Below, one piece after another: positions 1-8,766 of a stretch of DNA of 64,000 nt. The stretch's first letter is position 1. Each line of letters begins with the position of its first letter. The notes below the pieces were generated by a model, which was given only the letters and a program-made list of their open reading frames with translations, searched no databases and had not been told where the DNA came from. The DNA is from Sedimentitalea sp041224545. Its GTDB lineage: Bacteria; Pseudomonadota; Alphaproteobacteria; Rhodobacterales; Rhodobacteraceae. Made by a program: the position numbers and the translations under genes. The stretch spans positions 1 to 64,000 of the forward strand of contig NZ_JBGFGP010000130.1 in the NCBI RefSeq assembly GCF_041224545.1. Reading direction: 5' to 3'.

Positions 1-129
1 CACTGCAAGCGCGCCGAGCGCTTGAGCAATTTGAGGGCTCCGCGCCCGGCGCGCTTGCCCAAACCGAAACCCATGATTATCAAGATCAAACCCGCAGACT
101 CTCGTTATGAACGAGGGACCGAAGGGGGG

Positions 130-903
130 CAGGTCAATGCCGCCACCGTTCCAGTTGATTTCAGCCTGCACACCTTCGCCAGCCAGCGTGGTGATGCGCC
201 CGTTCCACGCCGAGGTATATGCGACTTCCCCGTCCGAGAGCATCTGCACTGGCTGTGCACCGGCGGTCCACCACGCGGTGATATGCGGTTTGATCTCATC
301 CAGCTTGGCAAAGGCGCGGTCTTGTCCTTCCGGCGTAGCCAGCACGGTCTACACGTCTGCCGGAGCAACCCCATCTGCGATCAGGGCAAATTCGAGGTTG
401 TCGATCGGCTGGTTCTGTAAGGCACGGCCACCGGGGAAGGTTTCGATGTCCCAGAAATCCGCCCAGGAAGCCATCCGCTTGCCTTCGGGCAGCTTGTCGG
501 TACGCACCGCCATGATGGTCGAGAAGGTTGCCGCGATGGCCGCGTCAGGCAGTTTTGCGCTGTCCGGTAGATTGTTGTCGGGGTCGATGGCGGACCAATC
601 GAGCGGTGCCAGCCAGCCCGACAGCGAGGCGGTGGCATAGGCAACCGGGTCAAGTTCGGCCACGTCCCATGTGACCTTGCCAGCCACTTGCATGGCCTTC
701 AGAGCCGAGGCGCGCTCGGTCGTGGCCTGCGCCTTCACGACGATCCCGGTTTCGGCGGTGAACGGATCGTCAAAGACACCCTTCATCACCTGCGCCAGGC
801 CACCGCCCGACCCGGCATAGGTCAGCGTGCCTTCGGCGAATGTGACGCTTGCCGCGATTGTGGCGCCCAGCGTGAGCGCTATGAAAGTCTTGGCCAGTTT
901 CAT
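130..903 (-). pseudogene. ABC transporter periplasmic substrate-binding protein, broken
   Basis: The first 184 codons (903 down to 352) encode a signal peptide and an extracellular solute-binding domain of the spermidine/putrescine/iron type. A TAG stop at 349-351 interrupts it. Translation continues in the same frame directly after the stop with family-like sequence (VLATPEGQDRAF, then HITAWWTAGAQPVQM and SAWNGRIT), so the stop replaces a single sense codon. Family-like sequence fades near 130; the rest of the usual C-terminus is not recognisable in any frame. It sits 27 bp downstream of an intact ABC ATPase on the same strand, so it was probably the binding protein of that importer. No permease genes are visible. 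Read-through is possible but the missing C-terminus argues for a dead gene. Confidence 0.75.
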
Positions 904-930
904 GGTTCTCTCCCTTAGACCTGTTTGAGT

Positions 931-1986
931 TCAGTCAGCGGCCAATGGAGCGGCGTCTGCCGGGTCGAAGACCAGTTTGATGGTTTCGCCCGTATGTGGC
1001 AGGTGATCGTGCCCCGACCGTTGGCTACGCACGTCCAGCACCCGGCCAGACGCCAGGCGCACTGATTGCGCTACAACCGGGCTAAAGAAGGTCTCGTCTT
1101 CAACAACACCTTCGAAAATGGATTTGTGCTCTGGCGCATCGCCCAGCACCACGCGGATGCGCTCGGGTCGCAAGCTGATTGCAATGGCGGAAGTGTCCGC
1201 AACAGGAATATCTATACCCATATCGGGCACTTCTGCGCGGCCATCTTTTACAGCCGCCAGATCGAACATGTTCGACTGCCCTATAAAGTCGGCCACAAAC
1301 CGGGTGCGCGGACGATCATAGAGCGCCTCGGGCGCATCGATCTGCACGATCCGGCCGCCTTCGAGGATCGCGATCCGGTCCGACATGGTCAGCGCCTCGG
1401 TCTGGTCATGGGTCACGAATAAAACCGTGGTGCCGATCTCGCGGTAAATGCGGCGGATCTCTTCCTGCAACTCTTCGCGCAGCTTCAGGTCCAAGGCTGA
1501 CAGGCATTCGTCCATCAACAAGACCGGTGGCTCGAACACGACAGCGCGCGCCAGGGCGACACGCTGGCGCTGCCCACCCGAGAGCGCAGCCTTGCGTGCG
1601 GCAAACTCTCCCAGTTTTACCATCTCAAGTGCTGCTTTCACCCGACGGTCAATTTCCGGCTTGGGGACTTTCCGCATCTTGAGCGGGAAGGCGACATTGT
1701 CCGCCACGGTTTTGTGGGGGAATAGCGAGAAGTTCTGAAACACCATGCCAACGTTGCGATTCTCGGGCGCTACATCGGTCAGTGGGCGATCATCGATGAA
1801 AACCTCGCCGGACGTGGCATCGGAAAATCCGGCCAGAATGTTCAGCGCGGTGGATTTTCCGGAACCCGACGCCCCCAGCAAGGTCACGAATTCCCCCGGA
1901 GCGATGTCGAGGTTGAAGTCCGAAAGCGCCACGGTGGTCCCGAAGGACTTGCTGACGTTTTCGAAGCGAACGCGCGATCCCTGCAT
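931..1986 (-). CDS. ABC transporter ATP-binding protein, PotA/spermidine-putrescine type
   Basis: This 351-residue protein is the cytoplasmic ATPase of an importer. It has Walker A GASGSGKST near residue 39, a Q-loop (VFQNFSLFPH), the ABC signature LSGGQRQRVALARA, Walker B VLLMDE and the H-loop VTHDQTEA. A C-terminal TOBE-like regulatory domain follows FIGQSNMFD, as usual for this class. The D-loop region reads DECLSALD where most relatives have DEPLSALD. It is transcribed towards the broken binding-protein gene and divergently from a TetR gene. Length and motifs are complete, so the ATPase looks functional, but no permease is present in the window. Substrate cannot be told from sequence. Confidence 0.9.
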   Translation of the reverse strand: MQGSRVRFENVSKSFGTTVALSDFNLDIAPGEFVTLLGASGSGKSTALNILAGFSDATSGEVFIDDRPLTDVAPENRNVGMVFQNFSLFPHKTVADNVAFPLKMRKVPKPEIDRRVKAALEMVKLGEFAARKAALSGGQRQRVALARAVVFEPPVLLMDECLSALDLKLREELQEEIRRIYREIGTTVLFVTHDQTEALTMSDRIAILEGGRIVQIDAPEALYDRPRTRFVADFIGQSNMFDLAAVKDGRAEVPDMGIDIPVADTSAIAISLRPERIRVVLGDAPEHKSIFEGVVEDETFFSPVVAQSVRLASGRVLDVRSQRSGHDHLPHTGETIKLVFDPADAAPLAAD

Positions 1987-2061
1987 GTGTGATCAATTTT
2001 TGAACAATATGTCTTATTTTTGAAGATTGACTAAAATTGGACGACATGTCAAATATTTTTC
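1987..2061. promoter_or_regulatory. Divergent promoter/operator region, ABC ATPase and TetR gene
   Basis: The 75 bp between the divergent genes are far more AT-rich than the surroundings. They hold two copies of ATTTTTGAA (1996-2004 and 2016-2024), a TTGACT box at 2027-2032 that could be a -35 element for the TetR gene, and the perfect 8-bp palindrome GACATGTC at 2043-2050. A TetR site here would control both directions. Assignment is by position and symmetry only. Confidence 0.4.
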
Positions 2062-2793
2062 ATGCAGACAGAAATTGCCGGTCCATCACTAAAAAAAGCA
2101 CAACTCTCAGAAGGGTTTAGCGTTGCCGAAATCCTGGAAGATCGCGCCCATGCGATGCAAAAACGTCGAAAAAGGGTTCGCACACGTGCGGTCCTGTTGG
2201 CCGTCGCGGCCCGAGAAATCGAACGAGTCGGGTATGAATCCCTGACAGTGGACCATCTTGCCAATGCGGCGGGAATGGTGCGTGGCACCTTCTATTTGTA
2301 CTTCCACAGCCGGGCGCACATCACCAAGGCGGTGCTTCGCAAATACTGGGCCTTGATGCGCAGTCATCGACCCCGGGGCGGCGGACTTGGATTGCGCGCA
2401 TCAATCCACCGCGCAAATACATACTCGGTGATGCTGGCGGCGAAAAACCCGCGCCTGTTGGCCGCGCGCGAGATTCTACTGCGCGAAGACACCGACATCG
2501 AGGCGCGTATGGATTCCGTTAACCGGATCTGGTCCGACCGCATCGTTCGCGATCTTGAACACCGCGGCCTGACATCTCGGGATGATCCAAACTATTCCTT
2601 TGTCCGCCTCAAGGCCCGGGCCGTGATCAACATGTCCGATACGCTGCTTGCAGATGTTCGCAGGCTGTCGGGCTGGGATGACAATGATGGGCCAATTGAT
2701 CTCGACCTCGTCATCCGGGTCATGGACGATCTTTGGTATCGCTCGCTTTATTTGCGTGAGGGACACCCAGAAAACCAGGCTGACCGGCAATAA
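2062..2793 (+). CDS. TetR/AcrR family transcriptional regulator
   Basis: A 243-residue regulator with a TetR-type helix-turn-helix at about residues 40-85 (ending GMVRGTFYLYFHSRAHITKAVL) and a divergent all-helical ligand domain. It is unusually long at the N-terminus; the ATG at 2155 (MQKRRKRVRT) would give a more typical 212-residue protein, and neither start has a strong ribosome binding site. It is divergent from the ABC ATPase and lies 75 bp upstream of the broken peptidase gene on the same strand, so it probably controlled this small transport/peptidase cluster. The ligand is unknown. Confidence 0.85.
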   Translation: MQTEIAGPSLKKAQLSEGFSVAEILEDRAHAMQKRRKRVRTRAVLLAVAAREIERVGYESLTVDHLANAAGMVRGTFYLYFHSRAHITKAVLRKYWALMRSHRPRGGGLGLRASIHRANTYSVMLAAKNPRLLAAREILLREDTDIEARMDSVNRIWSDRIVRDLEHRGLTSRDDPNYSFVRLKARAVINMSDTLLADVRRLSGWDDNDGPIDLDLVIRVMDDLWYRSLYLREGHPENQADRQ

Positions 2794-2868
2794 CCCGGGC
2801 CATCATAGCGGTAGCGCAAGCGAAACAGCCATCGGTGTTTGGCCTTCAAATAAATACTGGAATTACAG

Positions 2869-3932
2869 ATGGAAAAGGACAAATCCAGAATTCGTGCGCG
2901 CGACCTTGGCCTTCCCTTTCCCGGGCAGCTGGGTCGCTTTAACGCACTCATTGATGTTCCCGGGGTCAAGGTGGGTTTCACAACACTGACCGACCATGAC
3001 AAGAACATCCGAACTGGTGTAACCGCCATCCTCCCGCGGGATGAGGAAGGCACACCAAAGCCTGTTTGGGCGGGTCACTATTCCCTGAATGGAAATGGTG
3101 AGATGACCTGCACGCATTGGATCAACGATGCAGGCTATTTCGTGGGTCCGGTCATGATCACGAACACGTATTCGGTGGGCATGGTGCATCACGGCACCAC
3201 CCGCTGGATGATTGACCGGTATTCCGATTACTTCACTAACAATCATGCCTGGGCGATGCCGGTGGTGGCCGAAACCTATGACGGCTGGCTGACTGACATC
3301 AACGGTCAGCATGTACCGCCGAACATGCTATCTCTGCGCTTAATTCAGCCTCCTATGGGCCGGTCGCAGAAGGCTCGGTCGGCGGCGGTAACGGCATGAT
3401 CTGTCACGAATTCAAAGGGGGAACCGGAGCCGCGTCGCGACAGGTGAGCATCGGCGGAAACACCTTTACCGTCGGGGCGTTGGTACAGGCCAACCACGGC
3501 ATCCGCCCGTGGCTGAGCATTCTAGGGAATCCCGTCGGGCAGATTATGACGGAAGGCCGGCTAAGAGAGACAGAGACCGGCTCGATCATTGTCATCGTCG
3601 GAACCGATGCACCATTGTCTGGCCTGTCACTGCATCAAACCGCCAAACGGGCCGCCATTGGCATTGGCCGTGGTGGCTCGCCGGCGGAAACAACTCCGGC
3701 GACATCTTTATGGCATTTTCTGTTGCCAATGCCGCAGCACAACAAAGCGGTTGTCGAGCGTGCCGTGCTCAACAACGAGTTCATCGATCCGATCTACATG
3801 GCCACGGTCGAGTCGATCGAAGATGCGGTTGTAAATGCGATTGTCGCTGGCGAGGATGTGGAAACTGTCAAGCCAGAGGGCTTAATCTGTCGTGGAATTG
3901 ACCTGCAAGAACTTGTCGCTCTTTTTCGGTGA
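2869..3932 (+). pseudogene. P1 family peptidase (DmpA-like, MEROPS S58), frameshifted
   Basis: Two consecutive open frames together encode an N-terminal-nucleophile peptidase of the L-aminopeptidase/D-esterase family. The first frame runs to about 3320 (DINGQHVPP), after which the family sequence continues one frame over (EHAISALNSASYGPVAEGS, then VGGGNGMICHEFKGG). A second shift lies near 3680: the nucleophile region NNSGDIFMAFSVANAAA is in the third frame, and a third shift near 3735 restores the frame for QHNKAVVERAV to the stop. The nucleophile serine (SGD) therefore cannot be made in frame. At least three indels mean a decayed gene, or less likely clustered sequencing errors. Confidence 0.8.
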
Positions 3933-4841
3933 CACGATGACGCCCGTACAGCGGACTTTTCTCCCAAACTGTGCAACAGCAGCAATGGTCCGTGTCTCGA
4001 TTGTCGAACCCGGTCGCAGCAAAAGGATGATCGCAAATCCTGCGATATCAGTCTAGGCGAACGACCGGTTCGGTTAATGCTCTGTGCCGCCGCAAATGTC
4101 GCGCTGCATGCGCGATGGTTTTCTGCATGAGCAATAGCCGCACCTGCAAAAATCGGGTCTGCCCCGCCTGACCGACACACAGTCAGATCGTGGCGGGGGT
4201 CCGGTTTGGGTCGCAAAATTCTTGGCCGTCGAGTCGGGTTTGCTTGTCACGGCGCGCTGACAAAAATCAGACAATCGGTGGATTCGATCACTTTCGCTCA
4301 ACATTCGACAAGGGGGTAAGCTGACTTTCCGCTTGCTGGCGTGTCGCTCTGCACTTCGGGTTGAGTGCCGAAACCGTGATTTACGATTGTGAATATAAAC
4401 ATCGTGATCGGGGTGGGTTTCCATGAATGCCGTCTGAGCGGTTGCCCTGTCGAAAGGCCGGCGCGCGTTTTGGACGTGTCTACGCAATATACGGGGCGAG
4501 ACGATCCGGTTGTCGCGGTGTGAAAATTCGTAGAACGGCGTCCAGATCATCAAGCCTGACAACATCGCCAACCAAAGCCAGCCATGATTCCTACGTCGGT
4601 TATCGCGTGCGACTGAAGCCCGGAACATTGAGAGTTTTTGCGAGCGTCAATGTCAAAGAAGGCCCGAACCGAACGGGTGCGGCAAAGAAACGTCAGCGGT
4701 GGCGTTGGGCCGGGAACCGCCAGAGCAGGTTGTTTCGCATGCTGATGCGTTCCGCGATGGCTCTGACGAGGCCAGGGCGGCCTGAAATAAAAGATCTCAA
4801 CGCGTCAGGGAACTGATGTTTCAGGTTGGTCGCGGAACGTT
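3933..4841. other. 909-bp stretch with no convincing gene
   Basis: No open frame here has a recognisable domain or a good ribosome binding site, and the open frames that exist have arginine- and cysteine-rich compositions typical of shadow translations. On the minus strand between about 4480 and 4740 one frame gives a more protein-like run (VGDVVRLDDLDAVL, IFTPRQPDRLAPYIA) interrupted by stop codons, which could be an eroded gene. Next to two broken genes this is best read as decayed or rearranged DNA. No transposase or terminal repeats were seen. Confidence 0.4.
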
Positions 4842-6254
4842 TCAGTTCAAATCCTCAAGCAGGCGTCCGTGCCTGCGGGTTTCCGCGATGACGTCTCCGA
4901 ACGTCGTCATTCCCCTTGCCCGCAGCATCGGAAGCATGGCGCACAGGACTTCGGCGGTGGCCTGTGCATCGCCAAGAGCGGTGTGTCGCAAGGTGTGCGG
5001 AATGCTCACGCCGAGCCTGTCGCACAGCGCATCCAGCGTATGGGTTTCCGACGCGCCGAAGAGCACCGCCGAGAGCAGAACCGTATCAAGGATCGGATGG
5101 TTCCATTCCACCCCCATAGCGGTCGCGTGCCGCCGCAGAAAGGCCATGTCGAACGGTGCATTATGGGCGACGATGACGGCGTCGGTGGCGAATTTGTGAA
5201 ATGCCCGACCGGCCTCGGTGATGTCGGGGGCTCCGGCAACCATCGCGTCGGTGATCCTGTGCACCCTGCTTGAGGCAGCAGGAATCGGCATGCCCGGATC
5301 GACCAGCGTGTCCAGGACTTCGCCTTGCACGATGCGCCCGCGCAGGACCCGGACCGCGCCGATCTGCACGATCTCGTCCTTGTGGGGCAAGAGGCCGGTG
5401 GTTTCGGTATCGAACACCACGAAGCACAGATCGGTCAGGGGCCGTTTCTCGAAAGCGCCATCCCCGGACGTCTCCAGAAGATCGAAATCATAGACCAGCG
5501 GCCGCGCCTCATCCGGGGCGATCCGGACGGCGCTGGTATCGAGCGTGAGCAGGTAGCCGTGGCCCTGACCGAGCGGTTTCATCCGCAACTCGTAGCTTTG
5601 CTGTCCGGTCACGCTTTGCGCGGTGAACCCCACCTCCTTGCCGGTCCTGGCCAGCTTCCGATAGGCCGCCTCGACAGGTTGTTGTTCCAGATAGTCGAAC
5701 AGGGAAGCCTGCAGGCGTGGATGGGCGATCTGCGCGAGAACCGCGGCGGCCTGACCGTCGTACAATACGATCCGATGACCGGGATTCACGATGATCATCG
5801 CGACCGGAATTTCGGTCAGCAATGCGGTCAGCCATTCCTTGTCCGCAGCCAGCCGCGCGGTTTCCGCAGCGACCTGCTCGGCGGTCGATGTGGCATTTTC
5901 GCTGAGCTTGGCTGTCACCGCCTCGGCGGCAAGGGCCAGATCGCCCAGGTAGCGTGCCGTGTTCCTGTCGATCCCGCCGGCGGCCCCGGCATGGGCCCGG
6001 GCGCGCAGGTTGGCGGCGATACGTTCAACGGGCTTTGCAATGTTCTCGTCAAACAGCAGCCAGATGCCGGCGATCAGAGCCACCATCAGGAACACCGAAA
6101 GGACACCGGCGAGGACGAAAGCGTCCATCATGTCGGGCTGTCCCGCCCGATTGTAGCCGATCATCAGCGAAATCACCGCGATGGCGACACTGCCCCCCGC
6201 CAGCAGGCAGAAGAACAGGAAGATTCGCAACCGCAGGCCCAGTTTGCGGGACAT
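4842..6254 (-). CDS. Membrane-anchored 3'-5' exonuclease (DnaQ-like) with sensor N-terminus
   Basis: The C-terminal ~180 residues are a DnaQ-type exonuclease domain with ExoI FDTETTG, ExoII HNAPFD and the ExoIII histidine/aspartate (HTALGDAQAT), so the three acidic metal ligands are present. The first ~80 residues contain two transmembrane segments and are followed by a HAMP-like linker, a coiled coil (about 110-140) and a PAS-like domain (about 140-230). This layout is that of a sensor kinase with its kinase replaced by a nuclease. The ATG at 6252-6254 overlaps the upstream stop by one base (a GTG at 6257 is an alternative). It is last in a minus-strand run behind the acetate genes. Substrate and signal are unknown. 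Confidence 0.85.
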   Translation of the reverse strand: MSRKLGLRLRIFLFFCLLAGGSVAIAVISLMIGYNRAGQPDMMDAFVLAGVLSVFLMVALIAGIWLLFDENIAKPVERIAANLRARAHAGAAGGIDRNTARYLGDLALAAEAVTAKLSENATSTAEQVAAETARLAADKEWLTALLTEIPVAMIIVNPGHRIVLYDGQAAAVLAQIAHPRLQASLFDYLEQQPVEAAYRKLARTGKEVGFTAQSVTGQQSYELRMKPLGQGHGYLLTLDTSAVRIAPDEARPLVYDFDLLETSGDGAFEKRPLTDLCFVVFDTETTGLLPHKDEIVQIGAVRVLRGRIVQGEVLDTLVDPGMPIPAASSRVHRITDAMVAGAPDITEAGRAFHKFATDAVIVAHNAPFDMAFLRRHATAMGVEWNHPILDTVLLSAVLFGASETHTLDALCDRLGVSIPHTLRHTALGDAQATAEVLCAMLPMLRARGMTTFGDVIAETRRHGRLLEDLN

Positions 6255-6775
6255 CACGACAGCCCGCAGGTCGTCGTCAGTAGCGCGGCACCGGACTCGA
6301 CCGGTTGCCAGTTTGCGTTCACGATATCTCCGTTGCTGCCGAATTGCGTGTCGCTGTCCAGTACCGCGCTGCGGTTTTCCGCGCAGTCAAAGGCCACCGG
6401 TATCTTGCGCACCGGGGCCCAGCGACCGAAGAAATAGAGATCGGCAATGCGTTGCGCCGGTTGCTCCGGATGCCGTTGGATCGATGCCGCGTCAACGGCG
6501 ACAAACCGGTTCACATAGGGAACCAGATATGTCCAGGGCTGATAGAGGCTCTTCTTCTGAACGGTCTCCGCGATCTGCACATCATCGGGCAGGCCGGCGC
6601 GCGTGCGCTCGTACCAGCTGTATTCCATCGAAACGGTCATGGCGATCATCGCAAGGCCGGCACAAACCGGAACCGCCCAACGCGGCAGGCGCCCGCCCGT
6701 GACGCGACTGAGCAACATGACGAGGCCCGCCGCCGCGATGCCGGCGAAAACCGTACCGATCAGTTCCAGAAACAT
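6254..6775 (-). CDS. Hypothetical membrane-anchored protein
   Basis: A 173-residue protein with two hydrophobic segments at the N-terminus (about residues 5-22 and 30-48) and a soluble tail of about 120 residues. No family is recognised. The ATG at 6773-6775 is chosen because a strong GGAGGA ribosome binding site lies just upstream. Its stop overlaps the start of the exonuclease gene by one base, so the two are translationally coupled, and it lies 65 bp downstream of the CBS/DUF294 gene. Its presence between a putative signalling regulator and a membrane exonuclease suggests an accessory role for one of them. Confidence 0.75.
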   Translation of the reverse strand: MFLELIGTVFAGIAAAGLVMLLSRVTGGRLPRWAVPVCAGLAMIAMTVSMEYSWYERTRAGLPDDVQIAETVQKKSLYQPWTYLVPYVNRFVAVDAASIQRHPEQPAQRIADLYFFGRWAPVRKIPVAFDCAENRSAVLDSDTQFGSNGDIVNANWQPVESGAALLTTTCGLS

Positions 6776-6840
6776 GCATCCTCCTCGCTGGGGACGCTGG
6801 CGCATCCCCGTTCCCCATTACCACCCGCCTTGCGGCCCGG

Positions 6841-8664
6841 TCAGCTCAGCATGCCACGACCCTGGCCAACAGACGACTGCATTGTCTTTACCACGACAAA
6901 CGCATCCCGCAGATGACTTCGCTCAAAGTCGGACAGGGTCGTTGGCGACATGAAATTGTCCGCTGCGTCACCGGCGTTGATCCGCGCGAGCTGATGGGTC
7001 AGCCGGGTCTCGGCGATCAGGTCGTAAGCATCGACAAGTTCGCGTGCGCCCGCGGTGGACACGACGCCCGCAGCTTCTGCGGCCTGCAGGCGGGCGCGGG
7101 TGTTGACCTCGGTCAGCTCGCCCTTCAATGCGTAGATGCGCCCGAGATCGACAACCGGCACCACGCCGTTCAGCTTCAGATCGATCATGTTGCGATGTTC
7201 GCCCGACCGGATCGTGGCAAACCCCCGCAACAGGCCAAGCGGCGGCGTGTGCTTGAGCGAGTTGGCGATCATATGCGCCACGAATATCGAATTGCGGCTG
7301 GCGGCGTGCAAGGTGTCTTTCTGCAGCCCTTCGAACAGCGACTTGTCGCCGCCGATGGCGCGCAGGTCGAACATCACGCTGGCCAGCATCTGGGCCTGTG
7401 GGTCCGGCGTCGCGATCCATCCCTGGAAATACTGGCGCCAGACACGCAGGGGTTGGCACCAGCGCGGGTTGGTCGCCATCATGTCGCCGGGGCAATAATA
7501 ATAGCCGCAGGTGTCAAGCCCGTCGGATACAAACCGGGCGAGATCGGCGAAATAGGGCATCTGCTCGGGCGTCACCGCGTCATCGAGGATCAGGCAATTG
7601 TCCTGATCCGAAACCCCGGTCTGTTCCTGCCGCCCCTGCGAGCCACAGGCAAGCCAGAGATAGGGAACGGGAGGCGGGCCGAGTTTCTGTTCACCGAGAT
7701 GCAGCAACCTGCGGGTTGCGGTATCGGCAATGTCGGTGATCAGCCGCGTGACCACCTCGTGCCGGTTTCCACCGGCAACCAGCTGGACCAGCAGGCGCGG
7801 TATCTCGGCGGTGACACGGGCCATCTCGTCGGCGCTGCCTGAGCGGGCGATGGCACTGACCAGTTCGGCGGAACTGACCGCCTGGAAACGTGTCAGGTCG
7901 GTCTGGGTCACGATCCCGACAAGCTGCCCCGCCTCGACGATCGGGATATGGCCGATGCGATGTTCCATCATTGCATGCAGCACGTCCGACCCGATGGCGG
8001 ACGGCGACAGGGTCAGCGGATCGCGGGTCATGACGTCCTGGACACGGGTGGTGCAGGGCAGGCCGGGGGCCAGCACCCTGCCAGTCAGATCGCGTGTCGT
8101 GACGATCCCCGCGAGCCGGTCTCCGTCGACGATGCAGAGCGAGGAAATCCGGTTGTCATGCATCAGGCGCGCCGCCTGTTGCACATCGGTGACCGGGGGG
8201 CAGGTGACGGGCGTGTCGGCCATGAAGGTCTTGACCCGGCTGGTGGCGAGATCGCTGCCGCGCCGGGTGTCGTTTCGACGGCGGTCAAAGAACCGTGCGA
8301 ATGCGCGTTCCGACGCCATCAGGTCGTCGAAATCCGCACGGGGCAACATCAGCAGGATGCTGTCGGTTGCGGCGCGCGCCGACGTCAACGCATTGCCATC
8401 TCGGACCAGGCCGCGCTCGCCAAATGAATTGCGCGCGCCGAGCAGCGAAACCGGACTGCCATTCGCGTCGCGCACCTCGACTTCGCCATCATAGAGCAGG
8501 TAGAGCCCCTGCATCGGTGAGCCGACCGCATAGATCGGATCACCCTTGCCGATCGTCATAACCTGAAAGCGCGTGGCAAGATCGTCAAGCGTGTCGGCGG
8601 CCAGGCTGTCATAGGGATGAACCGAGCGAAGAAATCGAAGAATCTTGTCTGTTGGCAGGGTCAT
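6841..8664 (-). CDS. DUF294 nucleotidyltransferase-like protein with cNMP-binding and CBS domains
   Basis: A 607-residue regulatory protein. It has an N-terminal cyclic-nucleotide-binding fold (about residues 10-120, ending SFGERGLV), two CBS repeats (about 150-270, each closing LAGIVTTRDL or LVGIVTQTDL), a DUF294 nucleotidyltransferase-like domain with GSQGRQEQTGVSDQDN at about 365, and a C-terminal DUF294 helical domain. Proteins of this layout accompany VC_2705-type acetate symporters in many proteobacteria, exactly as here. The start at 8664 (MTLPTDKIL) is preferred over an in-frame ATG 24 codons upstream because the extra peptide is arginine-rich and unlike the family. Inferred role: sensing energy or adenylate state for acetate uptake. 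Confidence 0.88.
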   Translation of the reverse strand: MTLPTDKILRFLRSVHPYDSLAADTLDDLATRFQVMTIGKGDPIYAVGSPMQGLYLLYDGEVEVRDANGSPVSLLGARNSFGERGLVRDGNALTSARAATDSILLMLPRADFDDLMASERAFARFFDRRRNDTRRGSDLATSRVKTFMADTPVTCPPVTDVQQAARLMHDNRISSLCIVDGDRLAGIVTTRDLTGRVLAPGLPCTTRVQDVMTRDPLTLSPSAIGSDVLHAMMEHRIGHIPIVEAGQLVGIVTQTDLTRFQAVSSAELVSAIARSGSADEMARVTAEIPRLLVQLVAGGNRHEVVTRLITDIADTATRRLLHLGEQKLGPPPVPYLWLACGSQGRQEQTGVSDQDNCLILDDAVTPEQMPYFADLARFVSDGLDTCGYYYCPGDMMATNPRWCQPLRVWRQYFQGWIATPDPQAQMLASVMFDLRAIGGDKSLFEGLQKDTLHAASRNSIFVAHMIANSLKHTPPLGLLRGFATIRSGEHRNMIDLKLNGVVPVVDLGRIYALKGELTEVNTRARLQAAEAAGVVSTAGARELVDAYDLIAETRLTHQLARINAGDAADNFMSPTTLSDFERSHLRDAFVVVKTMQSSVGQGRGMLS

Positions 8665-8766
8665 GGGGCACCGGAGCTCGGAACGAATGTGGTCCCGCCC
8701 GAAAGTCGACGGGCGGGACCGGGCAGGGACGGGCACAGTCGGGGGAAAGTGCCCGGCCCCCTTGTC

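Noticed and set aside
1..420. Possible plus-strand gene at the left edge
   Set aside because: It overlaps the binding-protein pseudogene on the other strand and shows no family features.
3794..4628. Minus-strand frames 140 and 184 codons long in the empty region
   Set aside because: They are rich in Arg, Ser and Cys, lack ribosome sites, and overlap the end of the peptidase or one another in different frames.
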